NCBI GenBank assembly: GCA_964017145.1
Contig: OZ024848.1
Location: 12,501-76,500 of the forward strand
DNA from: Agrocybe praecox
Lineage: Eukaryota > Basidiomycota > Agaricomycetes > Agaricales > Agrocybaceae
Length of the DNA: 64,000 nucleotides
Direction: 5' to 3'
This document shows positions 44,482-56,568 of this stretch, one piece after another (position 1 is the first letter of the stretch; every line of letters begins with the position of its first letter). Under the pieces are notes generated by a model. It was not told the origin of the DNA, ran no database searches, and worked only from the letters and a program-made list of their open reading frames with translations. The translations under genes and the position numbers were made by a program.

Positions 44482-45899
44482 ATGTCTTCTCCTCAGCATA
44501 CGAAGATCTTTTTCATGGGTGCTACCGGTCAGTCAAAGCTTTAAAATCTGGGAAACAACTTTCCTAACCTAAACGTCCTGCTAGGCTACATCGGCGGATC
44601 TGCTCTGAACCGCCTCATCTCCCACCCAGACGCTTCGACTTTTGTTTTCACTGCGCTCGTCCGATCCGCCGCCAAGGCCTCCAAGCTCGAAGCGATCGGT
44701 ATCAAGACAGTTGTAGGAAATCTCAAGGACGACGCTCTCGTAGAGTCGTTAGCTTCCGAAGCAGATATTGTTATTTCTACGGTATTTCAAAACTCAGCGT
44801 GACCTCTCCATCATTGAAGATGTATCTGATTCCCCCTATCTTCTTCTTCGAAGGCCGATGTTGATGACCTGGAAATCGCCACTGCATACTTGAAAGGAAT
44901 GAAGCGCTACCATGAAGCGACGGGCAAAGTTCCTATTTTGATTCACACTGTATGTGTTTGCGTTCACTCGCTATGAGGGTTTTTCCTTCCTCGTACTCAC
45001 GCCTGACCACCTTTTCAGTCTGGTACAGGCGTTCTAGCTGACACTTCGGCTGGATACTTCACGAACGTGTCCGTTTACAACGACGCTGATCCAGACCAAA
45101 TTGAGACTCTGGCGATCACACAGCAGCACAGGACGGTCGATTTGGCGATCGTCCAGGCTGATAAAGAAGGTATCATTTTCTTTTTTCAATTGTCATGGAG
45201 TTCCGTTTTGAGCGTCCCATATCTAGGATACATCAAGTCATACATCATTCTACCTTCTATGATTTATGGAATTGCTGAGGGTCGTCTGGTTGATCTCGGT
45301 ATCCAGAACAAACATTCGACTCAAATTCCTGAATTGATCAAAGCTGCCTTGGGACGAGGTCGGGGTGGTACGGTAGGCGCAGGCACAAACAAATGGGTCA
45401 ACGTACATATTTCCGATCGTGGGTTACGCATATATCTTTGGCAGTTTGCAAAGCACTCACTTTTTTCGTTTTGTCTTCAATTTAGTTTCGGGGCTCTACC
45501 TCTTACTATTCAATCTTGCAAGAAACAACCCTGATGCAGTAGGCCATGGGCGAGAAGGCTTCTACTTCGGGATCAACGGCGAGTGTACACTCTATGAAAT
45601 TGGAAAAGCCATTGCGGAAAAGCTCGTGTCTATTGGTAAGGCCGCGAACCCAGAGCCATCCACGTTCACAGACGAGGAGATCAATCTGTACTTCAGGGTA
45701 AGTGCCCAATGGTTTTGTTAGATGATTATCCTCATGTACGAAATTTATTTTTTAGGGATCCACTTTCTGGGGAACGAATTCTCGTGGTATTGCAAATCGA
45801 TCAAAGTCGATTGGCTGGAACCCACATAAAACCGCCCAGGACTTGCTCGCGAGCATTAGCCTTGAGGTCGATACTATCTTGAAGGAACAGTATGCTTAA
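44482..45899 (+). CDS. NAD(P)-binding Rossmann (atypical SDR/NmrA-like) protein, copy 1
   Basis: A spliced gene of seven exons encoding about 345 residues. The N-terminal nucleotide-binding motif is FFMGATGYIGGSALNRLI (GxTGxIG). ALVRSAAKASKL and GNLKDDALVESLASEADIVIST follow, as in atypical short-chain dehydrogenases that bind NAD(P). LIHTSGTGVLAD, YNDADPDQIETL and LPSMIYGIAEGRLVDLG (with the Y..G pattern at the substrate side) are shared with its paralog at 57.3 kb. The C-terminus has GSTFWGTNSRGIANRSKSIGW. Substrate unknown. Introns follow the ACC-G codon, AT...ACG, CAC-ACT, GAA-G, GAT-C and AGG, each GT-AG. The stop is 310 bp upstream of the left TIR of the 10.4-kb insertion. Confidence 0.9.
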
Positions 45900-46209
45900 A
45901 TAAAACTGCTATTTCCTGTATAGATAGTGATAGAGCGACAGTGGTACAGTAGTATGTAGTCCACGTTATGTTCGTGCCACGGCTGGTCAAATTATTACAG
46001 TCAAATGCAACCGTTTCTTGTCTATGTTTCTTTTGAAAATGGTTTGAAATGCACATCCTCCAGAGTATTAATATGAATCTTTTCTCTCTCTCTCTAAAAA
46101 AAAAGTGCGATTTTGAACGAAATAACTAGCAATCATTTCTGCGGCCTATCCATGAGGTCAAGTACACAAGTTCAAATTTGCCCCACGGGGTAAACTACGC
46201 ACCATCAGC

Positions 46210-46420
46210 TACGGTGGCCTGGAACCGCCAGGATGTATTTCAGTTTTTTAGTTTTTGATTTTTGATCGTTTGATTCGTTTCATCGCTAAGCTTGATGTCG
46301 GCTAACCGTCCTAAGTCCGTCCCTTAGGTGTTACTCCCCTTCTCAGGTAACGTCGAGGCAATATTCCCTTTCATGTAAGCATAGTCTGGCTGTGGATTGG
46401 CATCCTCTGAGCTCACTGGG
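46210..46420 (+). repeat. left terminal inverted repeat (211 bp)
   Basis: Starts TACGGTGGCCTGGAACCG and is identical to the reverse complement of 56358-56568 without a mismatch. A small hairpin, CCTGG-AACCG-CCAGG, lies nine bases from the outer end. Beyond 46420 similarity to the other end continues weakly for about 35 bp (CAGTTCGC, GGGGGT) and then stops. Confidence 0.97.
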
Positions 46421-47942
46421 CTCATCAGTTCGCTCTTCGGGGGTGGTGACGGGTTTTTGCAGCGCATGCGCGAGGCTTGAGCGTGCACACCCGGTGTGTG
46501 ACATCGTCGGCGACGTCGGCGAGACTTAATAATTTTCGTGAACGAGACACAAAGGTGTACTTTCAATCATTTCTCGATGTTTCTTTCGGTGTGGGTTGGG
46601 TGTGGGGTGATATAACATAGCTATTGTTTTTTTACACAACTCTTTCTGAACATATTCAACCCCGGATTCAATAATAAACTCTATCATCGAATTAAATACA
46701 GCCTAACCAACCTTTATTGAAAGTTGAGGATCACCTATGGCTCTATAGGTGTTCTCGCACAATGCCACAGCGTCGTCATTTCTAAATTGGAGAAGATCGG
46801 GTCAATCGTACTTCACAAGGAACTGATCAACGATCTCGTCAGGTACTTCAATAAGACAGTCCTTGCCGCCAAAATCAGTCGGTCTCTCGTACATGTCAAT
46901 TCGTCGAGCTCCAAAATGGGATGTGAAATCCCTTTTTCTTTTTTTTCTTCTAACCATATGAACAGCACTTTCGACGACAATGTTGTCGAGCCGGAGTTGA
47001 ACAATGCGTCTCCAAAGCCAAATCTTAACAGCGGTGCAGAAGAAACAACATCAATCCAGATCTGAAGAGTAACGGTTGACTTACAAGTTACGAGTGTAAG
47101 GGATCAGCTTCTTGATATCCCAAAGTAACGAGACCCGAATTGTGCTCGTGAAGAATATTCCCTAGCTCAGTTTCCCACATTGGTTGCCAGGCTCGTTCTC
47201 AGGTGATGTTGTATGTACGCTTGACTGCTGTGAATGCAGGTAAAATAATTTATGGAATGTTTATGCATTTGGTTCTGTTCAAATTGATATTTGAGAGCAA
47301 TTTGAGAGTTACTTCACATGTGACACTGCGGATAGTAAAAACAGGATTTTTAGCTGTCTCAAAAATGCCCGAAAAATCCTGCTTCCCACGCAGGAAAAAG
47401 TGGTGTCTGTATACAGCAGAAATTGCTGTCAAATCCGTCATGAAAACAGGATTTTCTCCTGCCTTTTGACAGCATAAAGTACAGGTCTGAAAGTACCATT
47501 ATCTGCCGTCCCTAAGACAAGAGTATGTACTGTGTTCAGGGAAATAATATCTACTCAAAGTACTAAAAGCGCAGTACAGATAGAAATAAAACCCGCCTCA
47601 CTCACAAGCCACGAGAAAATTCCACGCGCAAGCTGGTGCATGGATGCGAAATGTGCGAAGGCATGTTGGGAGGTCCTATTAGTAACTGTAAAATTAGCAA
47701 TTATCGGTTTCAAAGGCAATGGAATTAATTCTTGAGTGTATATGACATGTACAATCACTCACCGGGATATTTCTGTGTTCTCAGTCGAATGTCTAAACAG
47801 AACTGCTCCTCTGTATCGAAGTTAAAGAATTTTTTAGGAGAAGTCACGCGTAAGCTTTGACAATAGGCCCTTGTAATATAACACAAGGCGAGGCCTCGCT
47901 TCGCTTCGGCATTAGCAAAGGGAAAAAAAAACAATTGATGTA
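46421..47942. other. left noncoding flank of the 10.36-kb element
   Basis: No long ORF. 47330-47470 holds several short inverted repeats (AACAGGATTTTT...AAAAATCCTG; GACAGC/GCTGTC). Just past the Rep-helicase stop are two palindromes, GCGAGGCCTCGC (47888-47899) and CCTTGT...ACAAGG (47869-47888). Hairpins at this place could belong to a Helitron 3' terminus, but no CTRR follows directly. Confidence 0.5.
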
Positions 47943-50900
47943 CTATGCGAGAAGCTCGTGATAAGTTACATTTCTTGTAAAAGCGGTATCAGGAGGAAGA
48001 AGAACACACCCGTCTCGACGATTTCTTATTCGAGACAAAGCGGTGTATAGTTGTCCATGAGAGAAAGCTGATTTTGTCAGAACCACCCCAATCTTATCCA
48101 AAGTCAATCCTTGACAACCGTTGAACGTTGTAGCATATGCTGGAGCCAAAGGAAATTGATGTCGCAAGAGGGTATGTTTTGAAGGAAGTGTCGAAGTGAA
48201 GGTAATACGTGGCAGGAGGATATCTTCTTCATGAATATCGTTGTCAGTTCCTGCCAATTTTCTCACTGTAACCAATCTGGACCCAATATCCGTGACTATG
48301 ACACGAACATTCTTCACGAGACCCCGATCAATAGATAGATTACGCATAATACGGTACACCCCCCCTACCTTTATCAAAAGTCGAGCGGGGGGTATTCCAA
48401 CAGGAGGGTTGCATGAAACATAGTCCAGAATAGATGAATCTGGTATCAAGTCGCTGTCAGTCATCTCGGCCTCCTTCAAGGAGTCGGATGCAAGATATAT
48501 TCTCCAGCTTCCGTCAATTCTTTGAAGTATGTCGTTGTTATACTCGTCGACTTGAGCGTTTGTAGGAGCCAGAATCGATCTCTTCATACACAGAGAAGGC
48601 TCAGCAAGAATATTGGGTGGAAAAACAAAGTCGATTAACTCTTCTTTGGTTGAGGCATGGGTCATTTCACTGAGATTGATGTCTGGACCTGCTCCACCAC
48701 CAATCAGGTTCACGAAATTGGCATATTCTGGGTCATCCGCATTTCGTATAAGCTGTGTCAAGCTCTGCTTCTCGAAAAATTGCCAGAGATGTGATGATTT
48801 GATCGAAGCATCCACTATTTGATTTCGCGTACCACGTCGGATGACAGGACATGTTTGTCGAAAGTCGCCCAATAAAACAACAACTTTACCCCCAAAAGGG
48901 ACATCATTGCGGCCCATTACATTGCGGCAAACCTCCTCCATGCAATGCAATACGGCCTTGTTTGTCATAGGGGCTTCGTCCCATGTTATAAGAGAAGCAC
49001 GTCTGATCAAGTCAGCGCGTGAAACATGAGGCTGAATTGGCGATGAAATCATTTCGTTGTTTTCAACAACAGAAATCTAAACAGTGAAAACATCAGAAAA
49101 TGTGTCGTATCACAGGCTTAAAAAGACCATACTTTGAATGTGGAGTGAGTTGTTCTCCCACCTTTATAAAGCTGAGCAGCAAATGCAGATGTTGCAGTTG
49201 GCAGAACAATTTTGCCAGCTCCGCGGAGAGCATCACATAGTACACTTATCACAGTCGTCTTCCCTGTTCCAGCTTTGCCATCGATAAAGAGGCAGAGGGG
49301 ATCCCCAAAATGTATTGCAGACCACACATTGTCAAAGATATCACGCTGTTCGTTATTCAGCGAGAGGTAACCTTCACTTGCTGACCTTGTCAATGCTTCT
49401 GGATTGGAACCCCAACGTTCGATTTCGCCTTCCACCTCTGCGTTTGCTATATCTGCTACGGGCAGACCATAATCAGATAAACATTTACCGTCTTCTCCCA
49501 AAATACGTTGTAACTCGTCCAAAGCGCGTGCACAACCCACTGCTTCTGACCCACTGTGTTGAAGAACGAAGTCGTGAGACATTTCCTCTGAGAATTGATT
49601 CCACAAAGAAAGAGGGCCTTCAACACAGTCATTTATCAAGAGATCGGCGAAAAGGTAGCGTATCTGCCGAGGAGTTCGTAAAGTAGCAATAGCTTCCATA
49701 ATCGAGAGAATACTCTCAGATGCATCAGCAAAGAGACCCATTTCTGTGGCGGCTTCTTGAAATGTTGCAAAGGTTGTGTTGTTGAACATCTTCGCTTCGT
49801 GAAAAGAGAGGACAGGACGCGAGAGAAGTATCATGCGCAGGTAATAGACCTCACCCTCCGACGGTCGAATATGTTGAATTCTGGTTATGTGTGAATCTGT
49901 TTTCTTTCGCATTACAACATGCATTCTTGGAGAGCCAACATTATTCGCCTTTTCAATGAAGTAATTGTTACGATCCGTGTTTCTTGCATCGTATGTTGCG
50001 AGCCGAAACACAGACAAATATTCCAAATAAGTCAAAGATTCGAATGAGCGCTCTTCTCCATCTGTGGTGTGGAAAGAACCGGGCGGTCGTAAGAAGTAGC
50101 GGTCAAGCAGAGACAACTTGCTCTCTGACCCATCCACACGTGCATACTGGTACCGTCGTTTTGACCCTGGAAGGTGGACAGGAAGAGAAGTGACGGCAGG
50201 GTCCTTTTTAGTGATATGGAAGCCCATTATTCGCCAGGCTGCTTCAGTCGCAGAAAGGTATCGTGTTTTCCAATAGTCTTCAATTTCGTTTATAGGTTCA
50301 GTACGTTCATTACTATTGCCGGGCCTAAGTGCGTAACGGACAGTGTCAGGCCCTTTTTGAAGACAGAGTGAGTCAGGTGCGACACATGAGTAATTAAGAT
50401 AGTGTACCTTTATGAATATATTTGAACAGATACTGAAACAAATGTGATGCTCCTGCAATTTCAAAATTTATGTGACACTGGAATTGACGGATAAGTGGAA
50501 GACAGTGAGGCACAACCATTTCATCGCCGCTATGACGTCGTCGATACTGAACACGCCCATCATCCATTATAACAGTTTCCTGCGACAAAGAGAAGGGATA
50601 TTTGAAACGACAGTGGATAGTTCCGTCCAGCTTTTCACGTTGGCAGTACGATGACAATTCGGGCGGTTTTGGATGCTTGTGCAACATGAATTTTCTAATC
50701 AGTGATGCGTCATTGGAGTCACTGGGCATTTCAGCTGACACTATCTTGTCGATGTCGCTGGGAGTAAGACAGTCGTGCGTGTACTTGATGAGGATGTGTG
50801 CATGTGGCAAACCACGTTTCTGAAATTCGATTACATGGATTAAGTATTTTGTTTTGCCGGCATTTGGAAACATCGTACGAAGAGCTTTGATTAAGGATGC

Positions 50901-52148
50901 CAACTTCTGTTTGAAAACACGTACAACCACAATTGGTACGTCTGTATAATTTTGACCTTCACTGAGTTGCGACTGTATTTCCGGCCAGGCAGGGTTGCAC
51001 GTCATTGTCACAAAAAAAGTAGGATTTCCTTCCTTTGCAGCAATTGCAAGCGAATCAGCTATCTGCTCCGATGACCATCTGTTGGAACCAAGGAAAGATG
51101 AAGGGAGATAGATGTTTTCGGACGGTTCTATGTTTTCCGAGTCCATCAGCGCACAATCCTCTTGATTAATCCGAGTTTGGTTGCGCCTTATAAAGTCCAG
51201 ACGTGTCTCAAGATCACGCGTAAACATATCCACCAAGTACTCGTTTGTTAATCGTCCGAATCGTTGAAATCTTGGCTCACGGAGTAGCCTTTGACGATAG
51301 TGCCACATCTGTGTACTGGTTGATGTCTCGATGATGTTGACATCATAATTGGTGGCTTCTTCTTGGTCTGGTAAGCCCCAACCAAAGGTACCGTGAGGAA
51401 ACAGGAGAGGGTATGCCAGAGGCTCCCACAAACGACTCAGTGTCGATATGTTGCGAATAACGTTCCCATGCTTTGATATTGCTAGAGTTCGTGACTTTCT
51501 TTGCTGAACAGTGCTGTTGTCATAGGAGAGGAAAGCGGCAATCTCAGTTGATGATCCAGGATCAAGTAGTAGGAGATTGATGTCAGGAATTTGTGCCGAA
51601 AATCTATTCAGAATTTGTAGGCCTTGGATAAGGGGATTGACACGTTGGAGGGCCTGAATGAAAGCATGTTTCCATGCAATATCAAGGTTTTCCGTAGAGT
51701 CTCGTCCATTTCCTAAGTTATGAATGTTTCCGTCATGGAGAAGCCACCGGATGATCGAGTTATTGTGATTTGAGCGTACACGATGATACACCTTGCCTTG
51801 AACAGACACGAATGAATGTCCGTTATCAAATGAGGGGAAAGCGTGCGTCGTTTCCATCGAGGCGAAGGAATATGCAAGATTTAGAGCTCGGGACATAGTC
51901 GATATGCGAGGATCATTCATGAATATTTCGTATTCGGCGGGGAGAGGTGGAAGCGGAGGTACCTCATGGAACTTTGAGCCCTTGGGTCCACAACAGAATC
52001 CTGGTGACTCGCCAGTGAGCAAAATCACATTACATGTTGGACATCGATGTATAATTCCACCACGCGCATGTCCCCATTGCAGGCGCGGAGCAGAAATAGG
52101 GCCAATTGCCCACGTCGAGGATGGCGGGGGACTGGCAAGTGTAGGCAT
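47943..52148 (-). CDS. Helitron-type Rep/PIF1-helicase transposase
   Basis: Three exons (52148-50408, 50352-49133, 49076-47943) give 1,364 residues with no break. The N-terminus has a Cys cluster (CPTCNVILLTGESPGFCCG). The Helitron-like N/Rep domain shows TMTCNPAWPEIQSQL, then the HUH motif in QKRGLPHAHILIKYTHD. The two-tyrosine motif is in QYLFKYIHKG, which straddles the first intron. The C-terminal PIF1 helicase has Walker A GKAGTGKTT, Walker B LITWDEAPM, LLGDFRQTCPVI, and final motifs TFNGCQGLTLDKIGVVL and LYTALSRIRNRR. The Rep nicks and joins single strands in rolling-circle transposition and the helicase unwinds. All catalytic residues are present, so the enzyme looks functional. It is co-oriented with the two genes upstream. 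Confidence 0.95.
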
Positions 52149-52247
52149 TACAATAGAAAGAATGAACAGTCACGGCCAAAATCCGCATATATAAAAGTGA
52201 CTTGGAAGACACAACAGCTGAAACTTTAGATTAAAAATGGAGATTAT

Positions 52248-53857
52248 TTACGCAGAGTCAACGTCCGCCAAATCAGGCATTTCGAGCTAAATAGAATATT
52301 AGTGATTTATTATCGGAGTCATTCTAGAATCTACGTACCGAGTCCGTCGAAAAAGAATCAGATTGGGATTGACAGGTAGTCTTGACAGAGGTGAACATTT
52401 CGGGAAAGATTTGGGAAGACGTAACCCAGACCTGGAAAAAATAACTTAGTAAATATCTCATCAGTCAATCAAGACAGCACATACGATATTATGATGATTA
52501 TTACAGCATGCGTTGAGAAGTGGGGTGTTAACACCAAATTCATATGCATCGTCTACAGGAGTAGTCCGTTTGTCGATGTTTGGTGAGGGATTGTAAACAA
52601 AAAAATGAACTACGAAGTATTAAATGGGAGGCAAGAAAGCAAAGATATATAAAGAAACGTACAAACTACACGGAAGAAATGACGAAACATATTGAGCATT
52701 GGAGAGATATATGGACGAAGAATTTAAAATATGGAGAAGGCGTAAATAAAAAAGAGTCCTAATAAACGAAAATGTCAGGCCAAGATGAGCTCACTTGTGG
52801 TACGTCAGCAATGTTTTAAATACACAAAGGAAAAATACGTACATTCCACGGTCAAAAAGACGCACAATTTCATGCTCGGGAACGGGTGAGACACCATTCC
52901 ATGTGAACACAGGAACTGTATTATCCCAAAGGAAAGCATTTCGAGCCACGGACGGCAAAGGCGAGTGGTTTCCAATGAGAGAGGTCAAGGTATCAAATGC
53001 CGCGCGAAAGCCCGCATCTATAACAATGACGCCATAGCATCCTGTGGGACAATATCGGAAGACCACAGAAATAATGGAGAATCGTGTGTAATAGAAATCA
53101 CGTGTGAAGTGTTCTTTAAAGAAACAAAGCATGTATGCCAATGCGAGTGAAGTGCGGCGAGCAAGGCAATCCAAGCGGAAGACAACCGCATAGCGAGCGC
53201 GATTGATGCGGAAAGGAAAGTAGTTGGCGAAAGGGAGAACGATGAACATTGTATGGGCGTTTCGAACACTTGTTATCAGTTCAACCGTGAGGTTAATATG
53301 ATAGAATGATTGTATAGGCTGGAAGCAATGTGAGATAAGTCATATAAATATATAGCAGAAAAACGTACAGTAATAACACGAGCAAGGGGAGAAACACAAT
53401 GCTCAATCCCAATGTCCCATGAAGAGTTTACGATGGCTACAATGGTTGCCATTGTTGAAGGAGGGCGGCGAACAATGTGGGGGAGAGGGACAGGGCGAGA
53501 AATGCGCCGGTCTGTGGAGTGACTTTAATAAGCATAGCGAAAGATATAGGAAGAAACAATGTACTTCTCGCGGAAGATTCGGGGAAAAGTAATTCGTAAA
53601 ATTGACGTCGTGAAGATGAAGACATTTTGAGAAGGATATGAGTCAGGAAACACCGCAATAAAAGTATGTTATATACAGATATTATTTACATTATGACGCA
53701 TACCAATTTTGAAATCATAGACGGACCATTGTCCGCTGCAGACTAAAATAAGAAGAGTGCTATGGAAGAAAACAAAGACATATGAGACATAATAAGAAAC
53801 AGTGAAACAGAAGAGGAGAACAAAGAGGCAATAACTTTGTCCTCGCTCCATGAGCAT
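52248..53857 (-). CDS. unknown accessory gene of the Helitron-type element
   Basis: Unrecognised. A gene model with about seven exons keeps one frame. It starts MLMERGQ, then a splice to SGQWSVYDFKI, then RRISRPVPLPHIVRRPP, then MATIVAIVNSSWDIGIEHC and onward through FVLPFAN-like and VFRYCPTGCYGVIVID to VDDAYEFGVNTPLLNACC, ending EMPDLADVDSA at 52248. The long middle exon at about 53290-52840 is the firmest part; the small exons near the ends are inferred from donor and acceptor phase. Composition is moderately hydrophobic with scattered Cys, without a clear membrane segment or catalytic motif. It starts 56 bp after the OB-fold-like gene ends and stops 99 bp before the Rep-helicase starts. 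Confidence 0.5.
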
Positions 53858-53912
53858 TCTGAAGAACGGAGAGATTTATTAGAAAGAAAGATGGAAAGCA
53901 AAAAAATGAGAG

Positions 53913-54868
53913 TTAAATGACCATGACGAAATTATGAGGATAAGCCAGAGAAAAGGCAGAAGTATTCTTCTTTGACGTTGAAGCGGCCGGCTTGCGACCG
54001 CGTTTCGCCTTTGTGGCGGTAACACTGGTTTCAGTGGATGCAGACTTGCGACCGCGTTTGGATTTAACAACAGGCTCAGGGGTGGAAATTGGCAAAGAAA
54101 TCGATTCATTGGACACGGTTGTGGATGGGGATGACGAAGGGATGGTCATGGTGGGGTTAGAAGGCAAAAAAGCCTGGAACCGGCGACCATTGGAAGGAGA
54201 AGAGGGATGACTCTGAGTTTCGGAATTGAGAGAGTAAGGTGAAAGGTTCAAAGTGATATCATCCATCGCTATGGATAGAAGATTGGTGGTAGTGTCAAAA
54301 GAATGGAATGTCCCAATTGCTTGAATGCAAGAATTGCGTGTTATGTTAGGTATGGTAGACCAACGTGTCTTCTTGGCGAATAAACCACTGATAGGAGAGA
54401 CGATTAGCAGAGTAAGATTGCGTAAAAAGAAGGAGCGTACCAAATATGAGAATTGTAGTGCGTTTTCGAGACATACGCAGATGTGGAGAAGGTAAAAGAT
54501 GGAATTGGGGACTTTCTGTCGGGCTCAGTCAATACATGACCAACAGCAGTGACAATAGGATGGAGGAGATCCGGAATGCGAGAATCGTAGTCATTAGCGC
54601 TCGGGTCTCCAGGCACAGTGTGGAAGTACAAAACGTGCAAAACGATAGGTCCCTGACCAACAGGGAACGCCGCTTTTCCCAATAAGAACACGGTGATGAA
54701 GTTAGGGAGAAAATGGTGATCCTTGTAGAGGTGGTTGAATAGCTGGACGGTTACTGCAGCGGAGGTGCCGTCAGGGCACATGAAAACAGAGTCGTATGCC
54801 TGAAGAGAGGATCCGGGCACATTGCGACCATGTGCGAGAGAAAAAAATCCCTGGACAGTGAAAGACAT
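53913..54868 (-). CDS. putative OB-fold (RPA-like) accessory protein
   Basis: Two exons with an intron at about 54393-54447 give roughly 300 residues. The first part (MSFTVQGFFSLAHGRNVPGS, then SAAVTVQLFNHLYK) and the block VTAVGHVLTEPD...SFTFSTSAYV...RWSTIPNI...NSCIQAIGTFHSF...LLSIAMDDITLNL show the alternating beta pattern of OB folds, with the RPA-like order of strands. The tail is basic with two AT-hook-like repeats (KSKRGRKSAS and KAKRGRKPAAS), which bind AT-rich DNA. A single-strand DNA-binding helper for rolling-circle transposition would fit. The OB-fold reading is inference from pattern; the AT-hook-like repeats are seen directly. Confidence 0.6.
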
Positions 54869-56357
54869 AGTGCAAGACGTGATATGAGGGTAGAGAAAGT
54901 AGAAAAGATGGCGATGAAAGAAGAGAAGAACCATTAAAAGGAAAAGCGATACAAAGAAGGTGAGACACGACAGACAATAGTAAAGGTTTCATCCGCAAGA
55001 GATTATAAAAGGTAGCATAGTACTGTAAAAGGTACGACTGAAAGGTGTGAAAAAAGCGACTGCACAGGGAAGAGAAAGGATTGGATATCAAACAGGGAGC
55101 ATGTATCATAATACAAAAGAGATATATTATAGATAACATAAAGTTGAGAGAGGAGAGGTTGTGAAAGGAAAGAAAGACGTGAAGAAAGGAGCGAGGGAAT
55201 GTGAAAGCTTGCGCGGCAGTACACAGCCACAGTACACAGCCACTCAAGGGACGAAAGAGAGAGAAGCACAGTGATATTGCAATTGTGTTCAGAAAAAAAA
55301 CAGCAAGAGGATGCTTAACACATAAAGAATATACATTAAAGGGTCAAAAAAGCGGGGGGAAAGGTGGGGAAAAGGCACGAACATGAGAAAAGAAAATAAG
55401 GGTGGGCCAAACATGTACAAACGAATTCGCTGATCTGCTTAAGTATAGAGTAATAGCACTCACGCAAGGTATTGGTTCCATCGTTTCGAGTCATTTCGAC
55501 CTTGTTCAAGATACGTTGTGCTCAAAAATGTCAATATATGCGCGCTAAAACGCAGATATGCGGAGGGTTTAGAATCAGAAATTACCGTTCATTTGAACCA
55601 GACCAAATACTATGCGACGTACCGCACAATACACATTCTGCAAACGGCACTTGCCAACAGGCCGGCTGGATAGCGTATTCTGACAGGCATGATTATTGTT
55701 TCCTGGCCCAAGAAAGGGATTAAAGCGCATATATGTTTGCATCACTAACAAACCTAATGTAAAGCAACGAGAACGTCCCCCCGATGTCTTAAATCGGCCC
55801 AAAGAAAATATAACCACGCGAAAATTGGCGTCAGTACACTTTCATAGTCGGTTATAGGTATGTTATGCACCTTTGGTTGAATATATGCGGGTTTTATACC
55901 GACATTCATGGTCCCGGACCTTAACTGTGAGGAAAGCATGCAGTGGTCGAGCGCTTCCCCTAACCGTGCCCTTTGTAAAATAAATAAATAGGGCTATCAG
56001 ATGGGAGTTACATTGAAACCTCTTTGGTTTTCCAAGAGGTAGGTTACTCGAGGAGAGTTACGGGCAAACTACTACCATTACAATCTGTTGAAGGTTTCCT
56101 CGAGTTTCGCCGACATCGCCAACTCCGACTTCCCACGCCGCGCGTGCGCACTCAACTTGCCTCACGTACACGCCACTGCACTCTGCGTAACAACTCAACA
56201 AGCATCATTGGCTAGTGCGACGCATTTCAAGAGCGCGCAATACGCTGCTCTCGACGTGGTGAGAGGTTTTGAGGCTTGCATCCCCTGCACAACAAGTCAA
56301 TATGCGATGAGAAACTAGGTTCATCCGTTACCCCCCTTAAAGGGCGAACTGACGACC
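54869..56357. other. right noncoding flank of the 10.36-kb element
   Basis: No convincing gene. It should contain the promoter of the three minus-strand genes (just right of 54868). An imperfect hairpin CCTCTTTGG...CCAAGAGG is at 56019-56039. Short minus-strand frames at 54.8-55.3 kb are pyrimidine-rich leader sequence rather than coding. Confidence 0.45.
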
Positions 56358-56568
56358 CCCAGTGAGCTCAGAGGATGCCAATCCACAGCCAGACTATGCT
56401 TACATGAAAGGGAATATTGCCTCGACGTTACCTGAGAAGGGGAGTAACACCTAAGGGACGGACTTAGGACGGTTAGCCGACATCAAGCTTAGCGATGAAA
56501 CGAATCAAACGATCAAAAATCAAAAACTAAAAAACTGAAATACATCCTGGCGGTTCCAGGCCACCGTA
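56358..56568 (-). repeat. right terminal inverted repeat (211 bp)
   Basis: Exact reverse complement of 46210-46420, ending CCAGGCCACCGTA followed by ATCAGC. The near-terminal hairpin is present here too. Identity of both arms over 211 bp means recent insertion or selection/gene conversion keeping the ends alike. Confidence 0.97.

Noticed and set aside
54771..55247. minus-strand 158-codon ORF with hydrophobic stretches
   Set aside because: Overlaps the start of the OB-fold-like gene in another frame and is pyrimidine-rich leader sequence.
46210..56568. Reading the 211-bp repeats as LTRs of a retrotransposon
   Set aside because: The two copies are in inverted, not direct, orientation and there is no gag, integrase or reverse transcriptase between them.
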